A stretch of DNA of 64,000 nt, from assembly GCA_963576735.1 (NCBI GenBank), contig OY755198.1:4588001-4652000 (forward strand), in the 5' to 3' direction. Below, piece by piece: positions 36,001 to 48,000 of the stretch. The notes under the pieces are model-generated. The model was not told where the DNA came from. It saw only the letters and a program-made list of their open reading frames with translations, and ran no database searches. Made by a program: the position numbers and the translations under genes. The DNA comes from Bedellia somnulentella (taxonomy: Eukaryota > Arthropoda > Insecta > Lepidoptera > Bedelliidae). Every line of letters begins with the position of its first letter. Positions within the stretch are counted from its first letter, which is position 1.

Positions 36001-39000
36001 ATTCCTGATAAATTATTTATTATTGCCCGTGTAGTATCGGCTTAGAATGTCCCCTTTCTACCCACGGGTCTTGTAGGAGGCGACTAAGGGTATGAGGTTT
36101 TTTTTAAGTGGTATTGGGCGATGCGGTCGGAGACGATATTTTATTTCTACCACCTTGGGGCTGAGGAGTTTCTAGCTCCTAGCTATAGCTACCCCTTTTT
36201 GGGATTAATTGCCGTGAGTATATGTATGTCCTGATTAATCATTCAGTAACTTCAAACGTAGTATAATTCAGAAATCCGATATTAAGTTACAACTTACCGC
36301 CATATTCCTCAAATAGTTAATTGTATTTTCATAAGGCTGCACTCGCACTGTTACTCCCTCCGAGTTCAAATGTTGAAGAACATCATTATCTAAAACACCA
36401 TCACTCCAGAATAGGATTACATCATTTGTGTTCTAAAAATAAAACAAAAAATAAGTACGAATATCAGTCTAATTACGGTAAATTTTGTTAATTATGTTTG
36501 AAAAATTATATGATTTTAAGTTTAAGTTTAAAGTGAACTTTAAAGCTTTTTGGAATAATAGTTGTGAGTGTAGGTTAATTGATTTAGTACTCTACTGATT
36601 CAATAGCTCTTTTTTCGAATTAATTTCTTAACTTATTATACAAATAATTAAAGAGCGGGAAGAAAACTCACCACATCTACTCTGATGATTAAGTATGAGA
36701 AAAATACGGGATTGTAAGGAATATCTGAACCCCTGAGATTCAAAGTATCTGAAAATATGAAACAAAGGTTTAACATAATTACACAGTACTTTGCAAAAAA
36801 AAGGAAATTAATTAATTTAAACTTACTAATCAAACTAGGAAAGAAAACTTATTACACCAGCAGGATTTGACCCCGCGACATCCCGGTGGCTCTGGTGTAA
36901 TTTTTTTTCCTTGTTATATATTATACATACATACATATTCTCACGCCGTTAGTTCCCATTGGGGTAGGCAGAGACTATCGATCGCCACTTTGTACGATCC
37001 TGGCAAACCTCTCTGGCTTCGTTTACATCCATCAATCTTTTCATACATGATCTTTTATTTTATATATTATATACTAGTGGATCGTCCCAGCTTCGCACGG
37101 GTAGCGTTGTTTTTTAAATATCTGAGGTTTCTTTCTTTAGTCACTGCTCAAGCATTGTGAAATTCAGCGCAATGTTTTAAATTTATTAAATTTATAGCAC
37201 TCCCTAAACAGTGTAGTTTGGTGATTTTTAATGCACTTTAATGAACGGTTCAGTATTTCCGTTTAATAGCAAATTTTGGAATAAAACGCTATGAAGTATT
37301 TATAACAATCTAAAAAATAAATCATAACGTGTTGTAGGATGCTACTACTGGCGCCATCTAGTATGTTATATGTAAATTAGTAACGATTCGGTTTTGGTCA
37401 CGGGCGCGATGGTTTATTTTATGTATAATTTCGGTGTTTCTCTACCGATTTCTATGATTCTTTTTTTATGGAGTAGGTAATATTGTTTTTTTAAATAAGG
37501 GAGCGTTCAAGTATTACGTAACGCAATTTGGGGGGGCGGGAGGGTCTCGTAAAACGTTACGATGCGTTACACGGGCGGCAGGGGGGGTTCCTTCTTACAA
37601 CACGTTACGTAACATTATTTCTTTTTTTAATTGAAATGATATAAAAAAATAGGGAAATAAAACTCAAATTTATAAAAAAATAAACAAAATACGCAGGTGT
37701 TGCGAATTAAAAATCTCTTGTTTTATTATAAGGCAATTAAAACTATACGAAGGATAAAAACTATAACAACTTTTTGCGACTTCAGGGTAAAAATGATGAC
37801 TTGAGTGTTACGTAACCTTTAGAGAGGGGGGTGGGGGGGTACAGAAAAACGTTACGGAGCGTTACAGTGGGGGGAGGGGGGGTCAAAAATCTTCAAAAAT
37901 TGCGTTACGTAATACTTGAACGCTCCCTTAGGGATGAATGAGAGGTTTACAAACGTAAGAGTAAACAAATATGATCAGAATGTTCCGAACTGCTAAGCTA
38001 TCAGGAATTACACGTGTTATTGTGAGTCAACCGTAAAAGATAGACATAAACTGTTGAGGATTTTTTTTAGATAATTTTATGAAAAATATTTCCGTCATAC
38101 ATGATTTCTATGTAAGTTTAACCATTAAGGCTGCACACGCGACGGAAGCTTAAAAAATGTAGTAACTTCTCCCGTTTTCCCAAAATTTCCCAAAATTCCC
38201 CATTACTACTCTGCTGGAAAGTATACAAAAACCTGCCCAGGAGTATGGAGAATAATTGTACCAAGTTTCGTTAAAATCCGTCGAGTAGTTTTTGTTTCCA
38301 TAAGGAACATACAAACCGACAGACAGACAGACAGACAAAAATTTTACTGATTGCATTTTTGGCATCAGTATCGATCCCTAATCACCACCTGATAGTTATT
38401 TTGAAAATATATTTCATGTACAGAATTGACCTCTCTACAGATTTATTATAAGTATAGATTAGTGAAATAATCCCCACATGAGGTTTCTGCACAATTAAGT
38501 CTAACATATACTGACGTCTATGAATATCTAACGAATGCCTTTAAAAACTCTTTAGCTGCTTTTTAAGTTCATTGTAGACTATGTTGTAAATAAAAAAGAG
38601 CAGGTATTTTGATGGTTCTCCAGCCACATTTCTAAACAATCACTTAAAATCCCCAATACCCTAAGTCACATCTTTGACACCCGCAGGAAAAAATGGTTAT
38701 TGTTTTAAAACCTCTCTCTGCCGTCGGAGGCGCTGCCTTCGCAAATATTAGCGATAGCGAGATCATGAATTTGAATTTGGTGTTATCATATCAGCGCCTT
38801 AATGAAAAAATAGACTCTCGGTGGCAATCCAGCGGGACAATGCGGCGGGCATCATGGGTGCGTTTGCGCATGAGTCTGTTAGTAGATAACTCATTTATTA
38901 AAGTTTATTGTTTTAGACATGTAGTTACTATTTGACGGTTTGTGTAGTTTTAAATATAATTATGTTTTTGTTTTTATTATATGAATGTATTTTTATAAGT

Positions 39001-42000
39001 TTCCGATAATATTATTTATACTGTAATATGTTTAGAAATAATGCTACAATGTAATTGTCAGGTTATTAAATAAATTATATATTTATACTCTCAATATTAA
39101 ATAATTAAATTAAATATGTAACTTTAATGAAAACTACGCAACTTTTGAAAAATATTGAACTGGAATTAATAGTTGGTCGAACTCATTTTAAGCAAGAGAG
39201 TTTGCTGTGTAGTGTCGGCTTAGAATAGCACTACCCCATTTCTTCCGGTGGGTGTACGTAAAAGGCGACTAACGGTATTGGGGCTTTTAAGGGATTTTTG
39301 GGCGATGCGGTTGGAGACCCATCACCAAGAACCTTTATTTCACCATCTTTTCCCCATGCACCTTCCAAAAGTGGCTGAGGAATTTCTAATTCCTTAGCTC
39401 TGGCTACCCCTTTCTTGGGATTTATAGCCGTGAGTATATGTATGTAACTTTAATGGAAATTACGCAGCGTTTGAAAAATCTTGAACTGGAATTAATAGTT
39501 GGTCGAACTCATTTTAAGCAAGATGAGTTAATTTACGACCTTGAAAATAAATGAACTTACAGGCAACATCATCCAGTGCTGTAAGAACTAATGCAGTGGC
39601 TCCTCTGTCTCTGATCTGTGATTTTAAATCTGCTATCTTGGCGCTGGCTACTCGACCTGGTTAATAAAAACATGGTTAGTATAATATTATACTCAGCATT
39701 GTAATTCGGTATGCAAAGTTTTTTTTTTTGTATTTATTAAATATTTTTAATTCGCTAGTAAACACGAAAATAAAACACTAATTTGAATACTTTCCATTTT
39801 AAATGAGTAATTGTAAAGTTATGATTTTTTAAAGATTGTTCAACTTTTGTACTTAATGACGTCATCGATCGATAAAATCACGTAGCGACATGCAAATGAA
39901 GCGAAATGTTTTATAAAAATGTTGCTGATTGCAAAACATATCAAGAATTTGTGATTTCAAATGAAATTATACTAAACAAACCTATGATTTTCGATATTTT
40001 ATTAATAAACCTTTGAAACAACATTGAAGGTCAAACACTGTTACAGTTTTTTGATAAAATAACAGTCATCTTAGCTTCGATTGATATAATTTCAAGAAAA
40101 TATTGTTTATAACCATAATATCTCGAAATAGTTTTGTAATCAGCATCACTTTAGTAAAACTTTGCATACCGAATTGAAAAACATGACATTTATTGTTACA
40201 CAGCTAGCGGTGATGTAAAGAGTTCATGCCACCTTTTATAAAATCTTTATTATCAGAACATGGTTCCATTTCTTGTTAGTAATACAACTTAATCAATATG
40301 TTAGTATGCACACAAATTATATCTAATATCTAAATTTATTTATATACAATTAAAATATTTATTATAATTAATCAAAACTGGAAGCCTTTACCCAATGTTT
40401 AATACTGGGTCATCGAGTCTATTTGCTAATGCGTTTATGATGCTGTTGGGACTTTCCCGCGTTCGGAACATCAGAGAGGCAATGCGTTTTCGCACTATTC
40501 ATAATATCATTAGTTTCACTTAACATAATTCAAATAAGTCATAAATTCCTCGAACCAGTAAATTGTATAGGCTGAGGCAGCAGTGGATTCGTAGATCTTC
40601 TCGGAGCAGGGTCCCCAGTTTGATTCCTGGCTTCATCTACCAAATTGCTGGCTATGGCCACTAATGTTATGTTGGCGTTTTTCAATTGTGACTGCAAATA
40701 AAAGGCTACTTTAGGAGGAGTGAATAGGTTACATACTACTAATAAATAAAGGATAAATAAAGGAAAGAATAATCTCGACACTAGCGGGGATCGAACCCGC
40801 GACCCCCGTGTATACGCCCCCATAGCTCTGCCAATTGAGCTATAGTGTCACGGTGGCTACTAGTGCGAAATTCTTCATTCCTTTGTTTCTTTTACACTTT
40901 TTAACAATAATCCCCACGTGAGGTTTTCGTGAACAAAAACATATCAATTACATATTCCCATTACCCACCGCCCCGAACTTAGCAAAATCAATGAAACACA
41001 CATAGCTCTTTTTACTTTATTCTGTTCAGAAATAATACAAAAAACTGAGCTTTATTATATTATCATAACAGTTGTTTAATACAAATTACAAATAAATCAA
41101 GCTGTGCAGTGTCGGCTTCGAATAGCAGAACCCCATTTCGGGCCTTTTAAGGGATTTTTGGGCGATGCGGTTGGAGACCCATCACCAAGAACCTTTATTT
41201 TATAATCTTTTCTCCAATCACTATCCAACTGTGGTTAAAGAATTTCTGATTTGGAAGCTCTGGCTCTTTTAGAGATAATTTGAATGTTTTTGACATGAAA
41301 ACCTCATGTGGGTATTCTTACTAATAAATAAAAGATAAATAAAGGAAAGAAATGTCGCAATTTTTCTTTCCTTTATTTATTAGTAATTCAGATAGAATGC
41401 AAATGTTGAGAACGCCTAACTATCACATAATTTGAATGTTTTTGTTCATGAAAACCCCATGTGGGGATTATTACTAATAAATAAAGGAAAGAAAAATTTC
41501 GCCATTTCTTTCCTTTATTTATTACATGTTACAAGTTAAATATTAACTTGTGTTCTTTTCTATTTTTATCTTCAAATTTTATAATCAATCTATATATTTT
41601 ATTTATTATTTTATTCTATATCTCATTTGAGTACAAGTAAAATTATTTTTAATATTTATCTGTGTTGTGTATTCCAATGGTGTATTATTATTATTGTATT
41701 ATTATCTCTTTCTAATGAAATTAACGTTTACTTTCTTTAAGTTTATTGTAAAGTGTGAGTGTGACTGTCGTTTTTTTTATGTAGCAATGATTTCATTCTT
41801 TAATTTATGTATACTTATAATAAATCTGTAGAGAGGTCAATTCTGTACATGAAATATATTTTCAAAATAACTATCAGGGGATGATTAGTGATCGATACTG
41901 ATACCAAAAATGCAATCAGTAAAATTTTTGTCTGTCTGTCTGTCGGTTTGTATGTTCCTTATGGAAACAAAAACTACTCGACAGATTTTAACAAAACTTG

Positions 42001-45000
42001 GCACAATTATTTTTCATACTCCTGGGCAGGTTATAGTATACTTTTCAACAGAGTAGTGAATGGGAATTTTGGGAAATTTCGGGAAGACGGGAGGAGGGAC
42101 GGTTTTTTTTTTAAGCTTCGGTCGCGTGTGCAGCCTTAATGGTTAAGCTTACATAGAAATCATGTATCAAGGAAATATTCTTCATAAAATTGTCTAAAAA
42201 ATATCGTGCAACAGTATATGTCTATCTTTTATGGTTGACTCACAATAACACGTTTAACTCCTGATAGCTTAGCAGTTCGAAGCATTCTGATTATATTTGT
42301 TTACTCTTACGTTTATAATACTCTCATCCATCCCTAATTTTAAAAAGGCAACATTATTACCTATTCAATAAAAAAATAATCATAGAAATCGGTAGAGAAG
42401 CACCGAAATTATACATGAAATTGGCCATCGCGCCCGTGACCAAAACCAAATCGTTAATAATTTACATATTACATACTAGATGGCGCCAGTAATTGCATCC
42501 TACATCACGTAAGTATTTCTTTTTTAGATTGTTATAAATACTTCATAGCTTCATAATTTTCTAATAAACGGAAATACTGAACCGTTCATAAAAGCGCATT
42601 CAAAATCACAAAACTACACTGTTCAGGGGGTGCTATATAAATTTAATAAGTTGAAAACATTACGCTAAATTTCACAATGCTTGAGCAGTGACTGAAGAAA
42701 GAAACCTCAGATATTTAAAAAAACATCGCTACCCGTGCAAAGCTGGGCAGATCCACTAGTTCATTTAATAAAACCGATTAAAAGACTTACATTCAAAGTA
42801 TTCCATGATGATCTGGAATATGTTGTTGGGTCTACTGCAACCACTGAGTTAGCTGGTAAACTGGTCACCAGCCAATCATTCAACGTTGCGTCTGTACCTG
42901 TAATAAGAAAAATATTCCCGTAATTATTGAAGAATTAAACTTTGGTCATTACCCATATACTTTATACGTACATACATACATATACTGACGAATCAGCAAT
43001 TCCTCAGCCACTTTTGGAAGTTGCGTGGGGAAAAGATGGTAAAATAAAGGTTGTTGGTGACGGGTCTACAACCGCATCGCCCAAAAATCCCTTAAAAAGC
43101 CCCAATACCGTTAGTCGCCTCTTACGTACACCCACCGGAAGAAAAGGGTAGAAATAATGTATCGTTGGTGATGGGTCTCCATATTAAAAATAGAGAGTGT
43201 ATTCGAAAAGGTAGGCGTCCGAAGTATGAAGAATAAAGGAGCACGTATGATTGATTTAAACGAAGCTAGGGAGGTTTGTCAGGATCGTACAAAGTGGCGA
43301 TCGATAGCCTTTGCCTACCAGAATGGGAACTGATGGCGTGAGTATATGTATGTATGTACCGTTAAAATAATTACTTACCTTGCCTCATCAGACTCCATAA
43401 TTCAACGTCCACCTCTAAGTAGAACTGCGTGTAATACCTTCCGTCGGTCCATAACCTGAAAAACAAACAAACGAAAATTCTTCATTAAAATATGAATATT
43501 ACATGCCAACATGTGAATGGTTATTTCAGTATAGTACCACGGAGAATACATTTAGATCAAATCGAGAATATGCCGAAAAAGGCAGGCGTTCGAAGTAAGA
43601 AGAATAAAAGTGCTAACAGACGATCGAACGTGTACGGCGCGCACCAGTGTTCGTGGTACGTGCCGTACCAAAAACGAACGTGTGTAGCGTGGTTCGCCGC
43701 ACATAATTAATATTAATATTGGTGCGGGTTGGTTCGAAGCGCTTGCGGTGCACGGTGCGATGGTGCGGGGCGCACAGTGCGATCGTCTGTAGGCTAGAAC
43801 GCACCGCACAGTGCGATGGTGCGCGCCGTACATGTTCGATCGTCTGTTAGCACTTTAAAAGGGCATACATGAAAAGTGATAAATGAAAATGATGATGAGT
43901 GCCGTGTAGTGTCGGCTTAGAATAACACTACACCATTTCTACCCGTGGGTGATCGTAAGAGGCGACTAAGGGTATAGGGGCTTTTTAAGTGAATTATGGG
44001 CGATGTGGTTGGAGACCCGTCACCAAAAACATTAATTATTACCATCTTTTCCCCAATCAACTTCTAAAAGTGGCTGAGGAATTTCTCATTCCATAGCTCT
44101 GGCTACCCCGTTAAGGGATTTATAGCCGTGAGTATATGTATGTATGAAAATGATGATGGGGAGGTTTGTCAGAATCGTACAATAGCGATGGATAGTCTTT
44201 TGCCTACCCCAATGGTAAATGCCGTGAGTGTATGTATGTATATACCTGGCATCAGTAGAAGTGACCACGGCTGTGCCAGCAGATCCTGTCATTCCGGAGA
44301 TCCATTCCCGACGAGCGTCCGTTGGTGATATGTACTCTGACTGGGGACATAGACACAAAATCATATGGATACACTAGCTGTGCCCGCGACTTCGTCCGCG
44401 TGGAATAGTGAATTTTTAGAGCATAATTTGTATTACATATACGTCGTTTAGGTAGATAAAAAAATATTTAACAGTAATTCTTCTCTTCTTAAGCGACATG
44501 ATAGTCCAGTGGGTAGAACACCCGCCCGAAAAACAGAAGGGCGTGAGTTCCAATCCTGGGACGGGCCTACACCAATTTGTCTTTTCTAAAGTCATATGTG
44601 TGGTTAATTTATCATGGTTGCTAACGGTGAGGGAAAACATCGTGAGGAAACCCACATGGCTGAGTTGTACTTAGTCATGTGACAGTGTATTAGTACAAAA
44701 CGGCGATAGGCCTGCCCCCTATCACGTGAGTACACTGTCTAAGCAAAACGTGGGTACCTTCTCTGGAAACTAGATGGCGCTTGCTATGTGAGTTCAGGAG
44801 TATTGGTACCTCTGCCAACCCCTTCGGGGATAAACGGCGTGAACGTTTATGTTATGTTATGTTAATTCTTCTCTGTAAACGATATTTGACGTATGGCCAT
44901 CGGGGATGAAAGCATACAGGCACCTAGGGTTGCTAGCCCGTGACAGAGCTTCATACAACTACGCGCGACCGTGCGAGATACAGCTGATACTTAGATCTAC

Positions 45001-48000
45001 ACCCAATATTTCAGCGTCTGACCTTGGGCTATATGAATTATTATCATCGCAAAATAAAGGCTGACTGGAAACTCATTTAAAACTAAACGGAAAAATGTTT
45101 GCAATGAGAGGATTCCGATGAATGAAAACACTGTCACCTATTCCACACCCTGTGAAATCTCTGCTTCTGTCCGATTCCTATTTAATTTGTCCACTTTTGA
45201 CCTGGTGCCAATGCAAAGTTATGAAGGGCTTAATTTTTATTATAAGCATTATGGGTACACCTACTTTTAATTAAATTTTGTGTGCTGGTAATCCTAGTAG
45301 TAGTAGTTTTCATTAAAAAAAACATTTTCTCGTTCATACACACACACCGTTACCAATCTCAAATAGCAAATAAAAAAATCATGACCATTTTCGTTGCCTC
45401 AAACTGGGGCACGCATATTTTAGCTATGTAGTGTCGGCTTAGAATATCACTACCCCATTCTTCCGGTGGGTGATCGCAAGAGGCGACTGACAGTATTAAG
45501 GCTTTTAAGGGATTTTTGGGCAATGTGGTTAGAGACCCATCACCTTTATTTTACCAGCTTTTCCCTACGCAACTTCCAAAAGTGGCTGAGGAATTTCTAA
45601 TTCCCTAGCTCCGGCTACCCCTTCAAGGGATTTATGGCCGTGAGTATGTATGTATTTACAAATAAATAAAGAATAAATAAAGGAAAGAAAAATTTCGACA
45701 CAGATTTAAATTATGTATGTATTTATTGTCAACGGATAATGTATTGCCACAGTGGAGAACTCTTTAGGCAGATTCTAACTTCATCAGTCCGTGTTCTATC
45801 TGACAAAAATCGCCACGAAAAAGCATAGAAATGCCAATCATGGGTTGATGATTTTGCTTGACATCACGAAAAATTCTGTGTACTATTTCTACTACTTTTC
45901 GATTGGCTATTGTGGACTCATCCCATATTATAAGGTTACAATCACGAAGAACCTTAGCTTTACATCGTTTCTTGAAATATTACAAACAGGGAAAACAGGC
46001 TGTACGGTCTAAATTGATCAGAATTTTAAACATTGTATGAGCTCAAACCCACGCCATCCGGGTATACGCCCCGGTCGCTCTGCTAACTGAGCTGTCACGT
46101 GACCACTGGCGCGAAAATTAGTGTTTCCTTGTTTCTTTACACCTTACTGGCGATAGCGCCATCCACCGCCAAATTAATATAATAATAAATCGTTTATTTT
46201 CAGATAAAAACATCCATAGGGTTAGTAAGAGGAACAAATAAAACTTACAACTATATTTGTTAGTATTTGACTTACAGCTAAGCTTATACCTACTACTTAA
46301 TACTATATTTACAAAGTTTATTTACAAGAAGATTGGTCCAGTGCTTCAGGAACCGGCCGTCGATCCTGTCAGCTATTACAACTCAGAAAGCCATTCGTCT
46401 ATCTTTGCAGATAGAATGCGAGTGTTGAGAACGCCTTACTATAATTTTATAAGGCTTTGTTTTGCATGAAAGCCTCATGTGGGGATTATTACTAAAAAAT
46501 TGCATGAGCTGTTGCTATGCCTGATGAAGCGACAGCAAGCGCGAATTCACCTTCGTAATTCCGCCAAAATAACTTTGTAAGAATTTTTTTACCGGTTCCA
46601 CCAGGTACATTTACAAAAGACATCTCTCCTAAAGTACTATCAACGTTGCGCCACACCAGCCTCCTGATTATGTTTTTTGTTTGCTTTGTTGTTTGTTACG
46701 TTGATTGTTATCACTAAAAATGTACGCGCCTAAAAAAATCCTCAGCCACTTTTTTTGACCTACAAACTCTTAAATATAAATAAATGAAAAAATATGCTAA
46801 CAGTCAGTATTCAAGTAAATCGCAGCTATTCGCCCAGTGGCCTGTGCAGCTTCACTTTGACTTTGTGTGCCTATTCCTTAACAAATGTTCGCCGTGATTC
46901 TTTAAATTGACATATCTTTTTTATTTCCGATTCGATTGGCATGAAATATCCACTAAATGTTAAATGAAGCTTATTACAATATATTTGTGAAAACCGCATC
47001 TCAAACGCATTGGCCGTTTCTGATATTAGCGTGCACAAACATACAGACAAACAGACAAAAAAATATATTAATTACAATTTCGGGTTCGGCATCGATATTA
47101 TGAAAACCCCTGCTACTTTTTTCAAATATATATCTATTGTACAGACACCACGTTTCTACAATTTAATTATATGTATATTATTATATGTAATTTATTGACC
47201 GGAATTATTCGTGATGGGTCTCAAGTCTTATCAACCAACAGTCACTTAAAAAGCAGCCCTTATACCCTGAGTCGCCTCACACAACACCCATGGGAAGAAA
47301 TGGGTTAGTGGTAAAGTGTTTGTAATACGTGAAATCTCAATACCATAGTGTTAAAAATTTTGATGAAAGAATTGACTACTGTCAGCGTGGTTGTGGTGGA
47401 CATATGCTAGATATATTTTTTTAATACAATTGCTCAAAAAGTGGCGTATTACAGGGACGTATAGCGTTCGGGAAGTGGGCTATTACACACTCGTGCTTTT
47501 TCTTTACCTTTCCCGCACTAGTGCGTTTTCTTTCCCAACTGTCAAAATAATGTCTATTTTAAAGAAAAACCAACCATAAAGATTTTACTAAAAAAATCAA
47601 AGAAGTTTTTATGATTCATGTTAATACGTGGCATAGGTCGTATTAACATGAATCAACAACAACAAAATAATAGGCAAAATCGACTAATTTGTTTCGATAT
47701 CTGATTTAATGATTTGATAGAATTAGTGAGGTTAGGTTTCATTACATTATAACTCATTAAATTTCATTTTCATTTCATATCAACAAAAAAATTATACATA
47801 AGACTTGGCTGTATGGGCATAGTTTCCTTTGCCTACCACAATAAGTGAAGAAAAAATGTCGCCATTTTCCAGAAATAATCTTTTTAATACAATTGCTCAA
47901 AAAGTGGCGTATTACAGGGACGTATAGCGTTCGGGAAGTGGGCTATTACACACTCGTGCTTTTTCTTTACCTTTCCCGCACTAGTGCGTTTTCTTTCCCA

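Larger units (their letters stand above)
43527..44244 (+). mobile_element. LINE 3' fragment split by a MITE and a SINE-A
   Basis: Three pieces belong to one LINE end: about 43527-43607 ([15 protein letters not shown]), 43859-43898 and 44146-44244 (GGTTTGTCAGAATCG, TTGCCTACCCCAATGG, GCCGTGAGTGTATGTATG). A MITE (43608-43855) and a SINE-A (43899-44145) split it. The tail runs into the donor of aminopeptidase exon 4. Confidence 0.75.
44930..46690 (-). pseudogene. Helitron helicase (Pif1-like) remnants
   Basis: Three conserved pieces lie in order on the - strand. Motif I (about 46600) reads [15 protein letters not shown], then [15 protein letters not shown]. Motif II (about 45900) reads [16 protein letters not shown], then [11 protein letters not shown] late motif (about 45030) reads IAQGQTLK and, in another frame, [14 protein letters not shown]. 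In this family the enzyme unwinds DNA during rolling-circle transposition. Frameshifts, stops and insertions (SINE-A 45422-45655; foldback 46040-46500) break it. The Rep nuclease domain was not seen. Confidence 0.6.
44374..47175 (-). mobile_element. Decayed autonomous Helitron
   Basis: The 3' end on - has the hairpin CGCGGACGAAGTCGCG, then GGCACAGCTAG before T. Helicase motif remnants are at 44930-46690. Near 47040-47170 the sequence resembles the 5' region of the Helitrons at 37074 and 41808 (CAGACAAACAGACAAAAAAA, GGCATCGATATTATG). The exact 5' end is not fixed. A SINE-A, a SINE-B, a LINE tail and a foldback element have landed in it. In aminopeptidase intron 3. Confidence 0.65.

Noticed and set aside
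36867..37160. A 97-codon frame on the + strand
   Set aside because: It runs across a foldback remnant, a LINE fragment and the Helitron end; a chance frame across three repeats.
43492..43833. Short frames on both strands
   Set aside because: They span the LINE/MITE junction, and the MITE is a proven late insertion.
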